Below, one piece after another: positions 1 through 10,847 of a stretch of 64,000 nucleotides of DNA. Both the position numbers and the translations under genes were made by a program. This stretch comes from Thereva unica. Taxonomy: Eukaryota; Arthropoda; Insecta; Diptera; Therevidae. Location: positions 121,001 through 185,000 of the forward strand of contig CATLJY010000002.1 in NCBI GenBank assembly GCA_949987705.1, written 5' to 3'. The notes beneath the pieces are model-generated. The model was not told where the DNA came from and did no database searches. It saw only the letters and a list, made by a program, of their open reading frames with translations. Each line of letters starts with the position of its first letter. Within the stretch, counting starts at the first letter, position 1.

Positions 1-360
1 GATTTTCATTGGAATCGGATCACAATTGGCAAATTCGTCGGCCATATTGGCGCGGCCATTTTGAATTTTTAAGTTTTGACCACAAATTCGTTTTTAGCGA
101 CCTTAAGAACCCCTAGATACCCACTTTCATTGAAATCGGAACACAATTTGCAAATTCATATTTTGGTGGCCATTTTGAATTTCGGTCATTTTTCGGCGGC
201 CATTTTGAATTTCGAAAATCGGGCTTCGAGGTGTTTCAGGGCAGACCCCAACGGACCTTCGTGCAAAATTTCGAAGCTCTACGATGACTGGTGCGCCCGC
301 TATAGCGCACACATACATACACGCATACAGAAACTTTCTTTTATTAATTAGAAGACTAGC
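1..360. repeat. Dispersed ~120-bp repeat, about two units, with a tail
   Basis: Two imperfect units begin at the phrase TTTCATTGGAATCGGA near 4 and at its variant near 126. Each contains GGCCATTTTGAATTT. The same unit reappears at 62143-62330, and parts of it flank the LINE fragment at 12.5 kb. The tail from about 300 (ACACATACATACACGC, then AACCCGCGTG) resembles the ends of non-autonomous insect repeats. No protein is supported; the short open frames across it are incidental. Confidence 0.6.
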
Positions 361-699
361 ATAAAACCCGCGTGCCTTGCAACGCCTTTAAATAAAAACT
401 GTTTATTATGTGCAATGTTTTCCTTCAAAAAAAAAACCAAACAAAAAAGTCAGCTGTTATTATCCCTAAAAAGGGTTTATTATAGTTCATTTTTTTAATA
501 AATATGGTAAACAAATTGCTGAGTATATCACCTCTGCTCAACAAATCTGCAAGTTTTGAAGCAGAGATTGGCATGTATGTATGTATATGTCATCAAGAGA
601 AGTGACATTTTAGGGTTTGACGAACGTTCGTTAAGTTTGTTCGCCTATTTACGTGGGTGCAAAAAATTATGAAGCAATCACAAATAAATATTAGTCATT
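361..699. other. AT-rich spacer
   Basis: No coding potential or clear repeat is visible. A short ATGTATGTATATGT run lies near 572. Confidence 0.5.
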
Positions 700-2090
700 T
701 CTACGTGATTATAGGGATGCACTGTCAAAATTTCAGCCCTTCAGCTTCAGAGGTTTGGGTTAACGCAATTTCACCCCCTTAGGGTATGAATTTCGAGTAA
801 TCGACTCTTAGTGGATGTTAGGGGATAAATTTCGAAAAATCGCTTTGTAGTGGATGTCCACGCCATTAAATTTCAAAATTTAAATGTCAAAATTTCAGCC
901 CTATATCTCCAGCGATTTTGGGTAGACCCCATTTCACCCCCTTAGGAGATGAATTTCAAAAAATCACTTCTCAGTGGATGTCCACGTCATTAAAGGAATG
1001 CACTGTCAAAATTTCAGCCCTACAGCTACAGCAGTTTGGGTAGACTCCATTTCACCCCCTTAGAGGATGAATTTCGAAAAATCGCTTTTTAGTGGATGTC
1101 CATGTCATTATAGGGATGCATTGTCAAAATTTCAGCCCTATAGCTCCAGCGGTTTGGGTAATCCCTATTTCACCCCCTTAGGGAATGAATTTCGAAAAAT
1201 CGCTTTATAGTGGATGTCCACGCCATTATAGGGATGAACTGTCAAACTTTCAGCCCTATAGCTTTAGAGGTTTGGATAAACCCCATTTCACCCCTTTAGG
1301 GGATGAATTTCGAAAAATAGCTTTTTAGAGGATGTCCACGTCATTATAGGGATGCACTGTTGAAATTTCAGCCCTATAGCTCCAGCGGTTTGGGTAAACC
1401 CCATTTCACCCCCTTAGGGGATGAATTTCGAAAAATCGCTTTATAGTGGATGTCCACGTCGTTATAGGGATTCACTGTCAAACTTTCAGCCCTATAGCTT
1501 TAGAGGTTTGGATAAACCCCATTTCACCCCTTTAGGGGATGAATTTCGAAAAATAGCTTTTTAGAGGATGTCCACGTCATTATAGGGATGCACTGTCAAA
1601 ATTTCAGGCCTATAGCTCCAGCGGTTTGGATAAACCCCATTTCACCCCCTTAGGGGATGAATTTCGAAAAATCGCTTCTTAGTGGATGTCCCCGTCCTTA
1701 TAGGGATTCACTGTCAAAATTTCAGCCCTATAGCTCCAGAGGTTTGGGTAAACCCCATTTCACCCCCTTGGGGAATGAATTTCGAAAAATCGCTTTTTAG
1801 TGGATGTCCACGTCATTATAGGGGTGCACTGTCAAAATTTCAGCCTTGTAGCTCTAGTGGTTTTGGGTTGACCCCTTTTCACCCCCTTAGGGGATTAATT
1901 TCGAAAAATCGCTTCTTAGTGTATGTCCACGTCATTAAAGGGATGCATTGTCAAAATTTCAGCCCTATAGCCAAAATTTCAATAGTCAAAATTTCAGCCT
2001 TATAGCTCCAGCGGTTTTGAGTTGACCCCATTTCACCCCCTTAGGGTATGAATTTCTAAAAGTCATCCCTTTAGCTCTAGGGGTTTAGGT
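700..2090. repeat. 118-bp tandem array, about 11-12 units
   Basis: The landmark ATAGGGATGCACTGTCAAA recurs with a spacing of exactly 118 bp through positions 1113, 1231, 1349, 1467, 1585, 1703 and 1821, then 119 bp. Each unit also holds TTTCACCCCCTTAGGGGATG, AATTTCGAAAAATCGCTTTT and GTGGATGTCCACGTCATTA. Alternate units share private variants (for example TTTAGAGGTTTGGATAAACC), suggesting that some copies arose as dimers. Open frames across it are by-products of the repeat. Confidence 0.92.
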
Positions 2091-2372
2091 TGTGCCTTGT
2101 CTGTCAGTCAGTTACTTTTTATACAATAGAAAAAAAGTAAAGAAAAAAAATCCCCTTACAACTTATTGAACCCCATTTCAGCCTCTTCAACCCTTTTTTC
2201 TCTGAAAAAAAGTAACCTATGTCCGTCTCCAAGGTCTAAATTATGTTTGTAGCAAATTTCATTAAAATCGGTCCAGTGATTTAGGCGTGAAAGCGTAACA
2301 GACAGACAGACAGGCAGACAGACAGACAGAGTTACTTTCGCACTTATAATATTAGTAAGGATTAGTAAGGAT
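2091..2372 (+). repeat. Possible 3' end of a retroelement carrying the array
   Basis: After the array comes GTCAGTCAGTTACTTTTTAT, a spacer, then a (CAGA)n block at about 2291-2330 followed by GTTACTTTCGCACTTATAAT and two copies of ATTAGTAAGG. An ending of this style (CAGA tract, then ...TAATATTAGTAAGGAT) is common on dispersed repeats of several insect orders. I infer that the array sits inside such an element; I cannot name the family. Confidence 0.45.
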
Positions 2373-4150
2373 TGATTAATTTATTTAAATGTTAAATGGT
2401 ATGTAAGGAAACGTTTACATTATATTTGGTTGTTTGGATTAGCTTTTAGCTTTTGCTAAGGTTAATCAATTTATTTTAATTTGCATTTGAATTTCAAATT
2501 ATCGCAGTCTGACTCTTTTCTGAGAACTTGTTTCATTTAACTACATTTGGTTTGGTGTTGAGTCGACAATTTAATACGTGAGTTCACTTAGGCAAAAATG
2601 CATTAATGGATGGCGAATACAAATTCTACACCGCGCAGTGTAATACCTAGAGTCGCTTGTGTAGTTTCCATAATGTCCTCTAGCACGCGAACTTTTGGAT
2701 ATATGCTCAACAAACACACTTAAATACTATTACAATTTTCTCTATTTTTAATTACTGTAAAACTTGCATTTAATTCATAAATATTTGAATTAAAATAATA
2801 AATCATAAAATAGGTATAATATAATAAGATATAATTGGATTAAGACACCATTAATGTGGTGGATCGTAATAAAGTTTCTTCACACTTTACGAAGTCAGAA
2901 GTTTTCTTCCCCACTCCCATACATATCCTAATACTTCCCTAGCAGTTTTTGGTTTAATTACATGTTTAGGGCATGTAATTTCATCTGATCCCAAGGTATA
3001 TGAGTAAATAGATTTACGATATTTTAAGTGTTATTGAAGACATCCAAATTGTGCGTCATGAAAGAAATGAAATTCAGTAAATTTAATCTTAGTTGTGGCC
3101 CAATATTTCAGTATGATTAACAGAAAACATCCCTAACTTGAGTTTTACTGCTGGGTTAAGGTGCTAATAAACTTACGTGCTCCACACTAACAGTTTTATT
3201 AAAGTTTCTGGCAGCGGATTGCTGCTGCTTTAAGAACATGCCCCCTAAATAATTTATGAAAAAATTCCAACCTCCAATATCAGAATGAAATGAGAGGAGT
3301 TATTATATCTTATAAAGTACATAATAAATCTTTTAACACTTGGTCTTATTAGTTACGGAAATTATTACGGAAGCTATATTTGTTCCCGCTTTATGCTATA
3401 CAAGAGTTTTAGTTAAGAGCCTTTTGAACTGTTAATTCAGTTCCTAATATCTAATAGCTTCATAAAGAAAACTAGTTGAATGCTTGAGTTTATTATAAAA
3501 TAAAATTGTTATGGCTACAAAGGAGTCATCAACAAATAATCCAGTCCTAATATTTTCAGCTAGTAAGCAAATCTATGATAATACATAATAGACAATAAAA
3601 GCTTTTTGCAGGTGAGAATAATAAAATAAGATATTGAAACGCAACTGATTTCAATCTAGTTTTACGAGTAAAAAATATGTTTTATATATATAGTGGAGTC
3701 AGATGAGCATCAAATTTTTGGTGAAAAGGGAATTGTCTCGAGAGTAAAATTTTTTTTTTGGAACATGTTAGTTACATCGAATACTATACGAAATGGAGAT
3801 TTTCTACCTCTGGCAACCGCCGCTACGTAAGTTATCGGCCATTATGTCAAAAACTTACCATTTTGGTCGTTCTTTCTAAATATAGATGCGTATATCTCGG
3901 CATGTGTAGGTCCGAAAAAATCGAAAAAAATAGAGGTTGTTCGTTATGATATTGGCTACCAGCGGTTACAATATGAAACTTTTATGTCCACACATAACCT
4001 CAAAAAAATTCAAAAACTGAAGAAACTACTGAATTTTGGTTTTTTGGTGATAACTTCGGATATTTTTCGTGAAATTTGATGAACTTTTCAAAAGTTATAA
4101 TTTATAATGTGAACAATAACTGGTAAAAATTTCAAGCCAAATATATATAT
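2373..4150. other. AT-rich non-coding stretch
   Basis: No protein-like frame, tandem repeat or clear terminal repeat is visible. A phrase near 3690 (TAGTGGAGTCAGATGAGCA) recurs with one change near 56835, which hints at a dispersed repeat whose limits I cannot set. Confidence 0.45.
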
Positions 4151-4156
4151 ATATAA

Positions 4157-4262
4157 AAAGTCTTGCTATTTTGATTTTGCAGTCTTGTCTTGCCCTTGTC
4201 CTGTATTGTCTTGGACTTGCTTTTCTTGCAAGACTGTGCAAGACTTGTTTTGCTCATCACTA
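4157..4262. repeat. CAAGAC/GTCTTG-rich dispersed repeat, copy 1
   Basis: The words GTCTTG, its complement CAAGAC and close variants recur across about 100 bp, ending in TTTTGCTCATCACT. The same words and terminal motif occur at 18465-18645, there as two arms facing each other. This marks a dispersed, probably non-autonomous, repeat family. Confidence 0.6.
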
Positions 4263-4336
4263 CTCGGGATGTTTTCTCTTCTTCTTACAATCATGTATTA
4301 CACATTTATAAGCAAAAAAAAAACCCAAAAAAGGAG

Positions 4337-4337
<1 letters not shown>

Positions 4338-4399
<62 letters not shown>
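4338..4399. repeat. (TA)n microsatellite, left part
   Basis: An uninterrupted TA run immediately precedes the Tigger end. With the run at 6768-6842 it probably formed a single tract before insertion, since pogo/Tigger elements duplicate TA. Confidence 0.9.
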
Positions 4400-4402
<3 letters not shown>

Positions 4403-4910
4403 TGCAGTCCGGATATAATGAACCCGCTTTTAGTGAACTTCCGGCTAAAGTGAACGCGGCTTCAGGTATCCTAATTTTTTCCCATAAGACTAATACAATT
4501 TTTATCCGGTTATAATGAACCCGCTTATAATGAACTTCCGGATAAAGTGAACCGAATTTTATTAACTTAAGGAAAAAAAATTCCGTTTATAGTAAACTTT
4601 TCCGGGCTTGCCCGGGTAATTCTCCGTTTTTAAGGTACGTGCCTATATAGTAAACTTTTCGGTGGTTCCCCGGATAATTCCATGTTCGGGGGTTCCCCGA
4701 ATAATTCTTCGTTTTTAATGTACGTGCTTATATAGTAAACTTTTCAGTGGTTCCCCGGTTAATTCCCCGTTCGGTGGTTTCCCGGTAATTCCCCGATTGT
4801 TATTAAGGATGTGGCGTACATTAATTTCATTTTCAGTAGGGTTCGAGATTTTACTGTGAATAGAGTGAATCTTAAGAGTTTAGTTTATAGTCTCGTGTTG
4901 GTCGTTCACC

Positions 4911-6557
4911 ATGGAAAAACAAAAACGTAAAGCGTTAACACTAAAAGACAAGTACGATATTATTCAAAAAATAGAAAATGGTGCTAAACAAAGTGACATA
5001 TGTTGTGAAATGAGTTTACCTAAATCTACCGTGTCCGTAACTTGGAAGAAAAGAAAAGAAATTTTATCATTGTATGGTAACGTTAATGTTAAGCGCAAAA
5101 GAATGAAAAAATCAGCTCATGAAGAGCTTGATAATGGACTTTTACAGTGGTTTACTCAAAAAAGAAAAGATAATGTTCCCTTAAGTGGCCCAATTCTTCA
5201 AGAACAAGCTTCTAAAATGGGTAGTAAAATGGCTAAACAAGACTTTACATGTTCTAGAAGTTGGATTGAACGATTTAAGCAGAGACATTGCATCACTGGA
5301 GGAAAAATTGTTGGTGAGTCTGCGTCAGTTAATATGAATGTTGTTGATGACTGGCTTAGTACTATTTGGCCTGATCTTCGCCACAACTATAACAGTAAAG
5401 ACATTTTCAACGCCGATGAGACCGGGCTTTTTTACAAACTGACACCGGATAAAACTTTGAAATTCAAAGGAGAAAGCTGTGCTGGCGGGAAGATGTCTAA
5501 AGTAAGAATTACTGTTTTGGTAGCTGCGAACATGACTGGAACGGAAAAGAGAAGACTGCTTATTATAGGAAAATCCGCCAATTCTAGATGTTTTAAAAAC
5601 AAGACATTACCAGTGAAATACAGATCAAACAGTAAGTCGTGGATGACATCTAATTTGTTTAGAGAGGAGCTTCTTCAATGGGATGCAGAGTTACAAAAGA
5701 AAAACAGAAAAGTTTTACTTTTGGTTGATAATTGTCCAGCGCATCCTGAAGTTCCCCTTAACCATATTAAATTGGTTTTTATGCCGCCTAATACCAGCTC
5801 AAAGCTGCAACCCATGGATCAAGGTGTAATTCATTCTTTAAAAAGCCATTACAGAAAAATTATGATAATGAAGATGTTGGAAGCAATTGACAGTGGAAAA
5901 GAATTTTCAGTATCCATTTTAGATGCTGTAAACTTTATTCATATGGCTTGGCAGAAGGTCACTGGTGAAACCATAGCAAACTGTTTTAAACATGCAGGAT
6001 TTTTTGAAAAAGAAGCCGAATTTGATTCAGATGACGAATTATCAGTAAGTGAGTGGTTAAAAAAGCATAGAGAAAACCTTGACGGTTCGGACATTCAAAC
6101 CGCAATTGAAATGGAAATGAGGAACAAATGGGAAGATTTTGACTTTGAAAAATACGTTACAATCGATGATATCGTTGTATCAACCGAATCACTAACAGAC
6201 GAACAAATTATCCAATCAGTCACAGCAGGTAGATATCTCTTCATAAATATCAGTCTTATTTTCTTGTATTGTTAATGCAACTTTGGAATAAAATTAAAAA
6301 CATTTTTATTTTTTTTGTTTTTGGTGACAAATGTGGAAGTAAGTGATGACGAAGAGAACGAGAATGAGGATGTTATGGTTAGTGTTCCTTCAATCAAAGA
6401 AATGACACAGAAAATGGCCGATACTCGCACTTTCTTGCAATCACGCGAAGTTCCAGAAAAAGTTTGGAATGGTTTTTGTGTCCTTGAAAGTTATATAAAT
6501 AACATTAGTTTTTCTAGCATTCATGTACAAACTAAAATATCCGACTATCTTAAGTAG
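4911..6557 (+). CDS. Tigger/pogo transposase, two exons, about 511 aa
   Basis: Cut-and-paste transposase, expected to bind the element ends in the nucleus and catalyse strand cleavage. The first frame starts MEKQKRKALTLKDKYDII. Residues about 5-55 fit a CENP-B/Psq-type helix-turn-helix and about 70-135 the second CENP-B-like DNA-binding domain (SRSWIERFKQRH). The DDE core shows D169 (NADETGLF), D273 (LLLVDNCPAH) and D303 (QPMDQGVI), a spacing typical of pogo. The first frame would stop at 6275, but GT at 6229 and AG at 6338-6339, preceded by a T-rich tract, give a 111-bp intron with matching phase. Splicing joins an acidic C-terminal exon (SDDEENENED) ending at 6557. No stop or frameshift is seen. 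Transposition competence is inferred; splicing is untested. Confidence 0.88.
6229..6339 (+). other. Predicted intron of the Tigger transposase
   Basis: It begins GCAG|GTAGAT and ends with a T-rich tract then GTGGAAG|TAAGTG. Both junctions are phase 1. Removing it deletes the in-frame stop near 6275 and joins two acidic, homologous-looking C-terminal segments. Confidence 0.7.
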
Positions 6558-6764
6558 TTTATAATATGTAAAATGTGTTTTTTTAATAGTAATTTATAAA
6601 TGCTACCACTAAATTCACATGAAAATTAACTAAATGTAACCTTATGAAATACATACATTATGTTAAACGTATAAACAACATGAGAAATTTTATTTTCCTT
6701 TTTAGTGAACCTCGGATATAGTGAACCAGTCTTAATTTTTCAAGTTCACTATATCCGGAGTACA

Positions 6765-6767
<3 letters not shown>

Positions 6768-6842
<75 letters not shown>
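6768..6842. repeat. (TA)n microsatellite, right part
   Basis: A TA run of about 75 bp lies between the Tigger right end and the left arm of the 5-kb foldback-like element. Confidence 0.9.
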
Positions 6843-6844
<2 letters not shown>

Positions 6845-7472
6845 GACGTTCTTTGTCAAACGGAACAAAGATCTGCCCAAAATTCTATATGTCGTAAAAC
6901 ATGTTTTATGGGCGCAAACTGTAGCTTAGTTAGGAGGCTTTCTTTTGCCGTCTAGCTTTTTTCCAAAATTCAAAATGGCGGACCAATATGGCAGCTGCAA
7001 TTAGTCAAAATCACTCTAAGGTAGCTGTTTTACTTCATTTAAAATAATTTTGGACTTTCAAAAATCCAAATTAAGGCTTAATCATATGTATTTTTCATCG
7101 CTGATTACAAATCTATGCTTATTTTTGATCGGGCACATCACTAATTCTTCCTAACCTCAATAAACTCCAAAAAAAAAGTAGTTTTGCAACATTTTGAACG
7201 TTAAAAAATTCTTAAAAAATAATTATCATGTGTATTTTTTATACCAAAACATGAATCGACACTTTACTTTAATCTAACATATCGCTGAATCTTCCTAACC
7301 TCAAAAATCTTCGAAATAAAGTAGTGTTGCGTAGTTTTTGATAGTATTATGCCTCAAATAATTCTTTAAAAAATTAACCATCATGAATTTTTCATAGAAT
7401 GATGAGAAACATTTATTACTTTTCACTGCGCTGATCACTGATATTTCCTAACCTCAAAAAACTTTAAAGTAA
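6843..7472 (+). repeat. Left long inverted repeat
   Basis: Matches 11249-11861 in reverse complement. It shares the phrase TTTTTCATCGCTGATTACAA with the other arm, and three CCTAACCTCAA modules occur near 7150, 7290 and 7450. Confidence 0.88.
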
Positions 7473-7610
7473 GGAAATGTCCTAAATGCCCAAGACTCTC
7501 AGATTTCCAGGAGTTCGTAATATCTGTGCTACTCAATAATGATACAGCGAATATTATTTACAGCGTTTGACAGTCAACTGATAAGTGCACATTAAAAAAA
7601 GAGTGCCTAA

Positions 7611-9914
7611 ATGTATATGACTTTGTACCGGAACTATCTCAGAGCCCATCCAGAGCGATACTCCGTCGAAGTTGATTCACCTCTCGGCAATTCGGACCAC
7701 TGCTTAATTAGCGCTAGCTTCCCATTCGAATTTCCCATCCCTCCCAAACCAGTTAGGAGAAATGTATGGCATTATGGGAAGGCCAATTGGCTGGGGCTAA
7801 TTAATTTCTTCCGAGCCACTGACTGGAATCAGTGTTTCCGAACCAAAAACGTCAACTCTGCCACTATCCGTATCACTAGAATCATACAGGCAGGAATGCA
7901 TTTGTACATTCCTCATTCTACTAAATCTGTGAAGGCTAGGCCCAACAGATGGTTTAATCAGGAGTGTATGCATGCCATCAGAAACAAAGAAGCCGCCTTT
8001 CGAGCTTACAAGAGCTCCCCGAGTGAATCGCTCCGTAAAGAGTATATAAAACTAAGAAATTCCTGTAAAGTCACCATCAGGAACGTCAAAAATTCATTTG
8101 ACAGTAAGTTGAGAAGTAAACTCTTTAATGCAACCTCTGGTAGCAAAAACTTCTGGTCCTTGGTAAGTTCCATAAAGAAGAATTTCACTGCATCTACAAC
8201 TCCTTCTTTCATTCACGATAAGAAGGTGATAACAGACAGAAAAGCCAAGGCCGATTTATTAGCATCTCTGTTTGCTTCAAATTCTTCGCTATCCAAAACT
8301 GATGCGCTACCCCCAGTTCTCGAGCACAATGCTCATTTAATGGACAGGGTTTTCTTCAGGACTCGCGAGGTGTACAGGTGCCTCAAGGAGCTCGATGTCA
8401 ACAAATCCACTGGACCCGATAATATACCCTCTATCGTCTTAAAACAATGCGCGTCACCTTTAGCTAAACCTCTGCGCAAACTTTTTGCCCTATCATACTC
8501 CTCCGGAGTTTACCCAGACTCTTGGAAACTTGCCCATATTCAGCCAATTCCGAAAAAAGGTGAAGCCAGCGATCCCTTAAACTACCGCCCAATAGCAATT
8601 ACTTCTATTCTCTCCAAAACCATGGAGACGATAATCAACAAAAAGCTTATGGGATATCTAGAATCCAACCTACTCTTAAACGACAGACAATATGGCTTCC
8701 GCCAGAAAAGATCCACTGGCGATCTTTTAGTCTGTCTTACAGAACACCTCAGCCGTAGTCTGCATGGATCTGGCGAGTCTAGTCTGGTTGCTCTAGATAT
8801 CTCCAAGGCTTTCGATAGAGTTTGGCACTCAGCCCTGTTAGCCAAACTCAAAGCTATTGGAGTCGACTCACTTCTACAGAAGTGGATCAAGAATTTCCTT
8901 TTCGGCCGTTCAATCAAAGTAATATTGGATGGCGTCAAATCCGCATCCCACCCGATCTCGGCGGGTGTCCCCCAGGGGTCAATCTTATCTCCGGCCCTAT
9001 TCCTTATCTTTATAAATGACCTTCTTTCAATCCCCTCCAACCCACTTCTCAGCTTCGCTGACGACGGTACTTTACGGTACTCGTACAGCTTCGATACAAG
9101 GCAGACTCATGCCAGATCCTGTCTTGAAGATCGCGAACGTATGTCCAACTCTATCAATAACGACATCGAACTGATTCTAAAGTGGGTAGAGAAGAATCGT
9201 GTTGAATTCAACCCCGCCAAAACCAAGTATTGTCTTATCTCCAAAAAGAAGTTCAACACCCCTCCACCCTTGAAAGTGAATGAAGTTCAACTAATGGCCG
9301 AACCATCCTTACACATCTTAGGCGTGACATTAGCCAAGGACTTGCGATGGAATGACCACATATTCCAAATCGCCAAACAAGGATCTCAGTGCTTGGGATT
9401 TCTTAAGAGGTGTAAGTTCCTCCTCCAGCCATCGGCCCGTGCTGTTATTTACAAATCCTACATTCGGCCTCTTCTCGAATACAACTCCCTCGTTTGGGGC
9501 GGCGCTCCAATAACCACCTTAGCATGGTTAGATAAGGTCCAAAAAAAGGCCCTTAAATTAATTGACGACGATACCGCTTGCTCCACCATCGACCCCCTCA
9601 GCCACCGTAGGAATGTAGCAGCATTGACAAAATTTTATCGCTACTATCATAGTGACTGTTCCTCCGAGCTAAACGCTCTCCTGCCTCCACGGCATTCTTA
9701 TACCCGCAACACCAGATTAGCCCACTCGTCTCATTCCCTCCACCTGCAACTCCCCCTTTCACGCACTCAACAAGATATGAATTCGTTTGTTAATAGAACA
9801 ACTCGGCTGTGGAATAATCTCTCGCAGTCAGTATTTCCGAGCTCCTACAACATCCAAGAGTTCAAACGCAGGGTTCATCACCACCTTCTTCAATTCCCTC
9901 CCGTTCCTTTATAA
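7611..9914 (+). CDS. LINE ORF2 fragment: endonuclease end plus reverse transcriptase
   Basis: Reads 767 codons without a stop. The N-terminus preserves only the end of an APE-type endonuclease, including GNSDHCLI (the SDH motif, residues 28-30). The reverse transcriptase follows: RPIAITSILSKTMETI, then YGFRQKRSTGDLL, LDISKAFDRVWH, AGVPQGSILSPALF and the catalytic FADD at 482-485. The C-terminal portion ends with the family signature NRTTRLWNNL...FKRRVHHHL. The endonuclease catalytic half is absent because of 5' truncation, so this copy could not nick target DNA by itself. Motif style fits the Jockey/CR1 group; the exact clade needs a tree. The first ATG here is simply the first after the truncation point. 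Confidence 0.85.
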   Translation: MYMTLYRNYLRAHPERYSVEVDSPLGNSDHCLISASFPFEFPIPPKPVRRNVWHYGKANWLGLINFFRATDWNQCFRTKNVNSATIRITRIIQAGMHLYIPHSTKSVKARPNRWFNQECMHAIRNKEAAFRAYKSSPSESLRKEYIKLRNSCKVTIRNVKNSFDSKLRSKLFNATSGSKNFWSLVSSIKKNFTASTTPSFIHDKKVITDRKAKADLLASLFASNSSLSKTDALPPVLEHNAHLMDRVFFRTREVYRCLKELDVNKSTGPDNIPSIVLKQCASPLAKPLRKLFALSYSSGVYPDSWKLAHIQPIPKKGEASDPLNYRPIAITSILSKTMETIINKKLMGYLESNLLLNDRQYGFRQKRSTGDLLVCLTEHLSRSLHGSGESSLVALDISKAFDRVWHSALLAKLKAIGVDSLLQKWIKNFLFGRSIKVILDGVKSASHPISAGVPQGSILSPALFLIFINDLLSIPSNPLLSFADDGTLRYSYSFDTRQTHARSCLEDRERMSNSINNDIELILKWVEKNRVEFNPAKTKYCLISKKKFNTPPPLKVNEVQLMAEPSLHILGVTLAKDLRWNDHIFQIAKQGSQCLGFLKRCKFLLQPSARAVIYKSYIRPLLEYNSLVWGGAPITTLAWLDKVQKKALKLIDDDTACSTIDPLSHRRNVAALTKFYRYYHSDCSSELNALLPPRHSYTRNTRLAHSSHSLHLQLPLSRTQQDMNSFVNRTTRLWNNLSQSVFPSSYNIQEFKRRVHHHLLQFPPVPL

Positions 9915-9922
9915 CCCCTCCA

Positions 9923-9939
9923 ACCCCCCCCCCCCCCCG
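9923..9939. repeat. Poly-C run in the LINE 3' UTR
   Basis: A homopolymer of about 16 C just after the stop codon of the LINE; its length may be unreliable in the assembly. Confidence 0.7.
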
Positions 9940-10130
9940 TACTAAGCTTACTGCTAGACATTGCACCATGACGTGACAAATGACATGACGGACTAGTAGT
10001 ACAAAGGGTGATTCCTGAGCTTAGCACTGCCACATAAAAAAAAAAAAAAAAAAGAGCCTCGAAAATTTAATACCGCACCATTTCCTTTCTAAGAATCAAT
10101 CACAATTTATATGAGACCTGAAAAAAAAAA

Positions 10131-10847
10131 AACTTACAACCAGATGAGGGTCTCTTGGAGATAGATTATTCGGAAAATTACGCATACGTGGCTCAGAACG
10201 CTGCTCAACAATTTCACTACAATAATGACCAGTGTAGTATACATGTTGCTGTCCTCTATTACACGGAAGCCCAAGAATTGAAACACTACAGCTTTGTATT
10301 GCTCTCTGACTGCACAACTCATGATACAACAGCTGTGTATTTATCGCAATCGCATTTGGCTCCAGCTATCCGAAAAAAATGCCCAAAAATATTGAAACTT
10401 TTTTATGTGTCAGACGGAGCAGTGCAGCATTTTAAAAACCGGTACCAAATGGTTAACTTAGTACACTATCAGCAAGATTTTTTTTGAAGGCAGAATGGCA
10501 TTTTAATGCTAAGGCACACGGCAAAGGGAGCTTGTGACGGTGTAGGGGCAACATTAAAAAGTCAAGCAACCCGTGCTAGCTTACAAGATAAAGGAAATGA
10601 AGCTATTCTAAATTCTAATCAACTTCTCAACTGGGCGAAGAACAAATTTCCCAACATCACATTTTTTCACTACACTAAACAAGACTACGATAGAACATCT
10701 AGAAAATTAACAAAAAGGTTTTCTTCAGCACCTGCAGTACCACAAATTTCTAGAGCTCATGCTTTCAAGGTCTCATCCAAGAATACGTTAACTGCATTTA
10801 GGTACTCGAGTGCAACTGAAGTACTTTCAACAACCGAATATTGCTAA
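10131..10847 (+). pseudogene. Transposase-like gene of the foldback element, 3' part, frameshifted
   Basis: Two abutting frames make one protein-like region. The first (about 10131-10485) reads ...IDYSENYAYVAQNAAQ, then FVLLSDCTTHDT and FYVSDGAVQHFKNRY. After a frame change in a T-run near 10481-10487 the second frame gives AEWHFNAKAHGKGACDGVGA and continues to a stop at 10847. The spaced aspartates and the HGKGxCDG block recall an uncharacterised, mobile-element-associated protein family seen in insects and cnidarians; I do not assign a superfamily. The N-terminal portion is missing: the LINE poly-A lies only about 80 bp upstream. A decayed DDE-type transposase is the best inference, supported by its place between long inverted repeats. 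Confidence 0.6.

Larger units (their letters stand above)
4400..6767 (+). mobile_element. Tigger/pogo DNA transposon, apparently complete (2.37 kb)
   Basis: The ends are inverted: CAGTGCAGTCCGGATATAAT at 4400 against CAGTGTACTCCGGATATAGT read inward from 6767, three differences over the first 20 bases. TA flanks both ends (4398-4399 and 6768-6769). Subterminal repeats of the type AATGAACTTCCGGATAAAGT recur inside the left end (about 4430 and 4525). The single gene fills most of the interior. Length, TA duplication, CAGTG end and transposase type all agree with the Tigger branch of the pogo group. The insertion sits inside a TA microsatellite, so the duplication itself cannot be told from the target. 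Confidence 0.92.
7604..10053 (+). mobile_element. Jockey/CR1-like non-LTR retrotransposon, copy 1, 5'-truncated
   Basis: It carries the end of the endonuclease domain, the whole reverse transcriptase and a 3' UTR ending in an A-run at 10036-10053. AAAAAAAGAG occurs at 7594-7603 and again at 10047-10056, a possible duplication that overlaps the poly-A and so is ambiguous. The 3' UTR phrase ACTAGTAGTACAAAGGGTGA is shared with copies at 16966-17503 and 20349-21668 (minus), defining one local family. Confidence 0.85.

Noticed and set aside
1682..2005. A 107-codon open frame
   Set aside because: It lies wholly in the 118-bp array and repeats with it; open because the repeat lacks stops in that frame.
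4185..4453. Frames with long YIYIYI runs (also near 6705, 33688 and 40842)
   Set aside because: They are translations of TA microsatellites.
8582..9040. A 152-codon minus-strand frame inside the LINE
   Set aside because: Antisense shadow of the reverse transcriptase gene.
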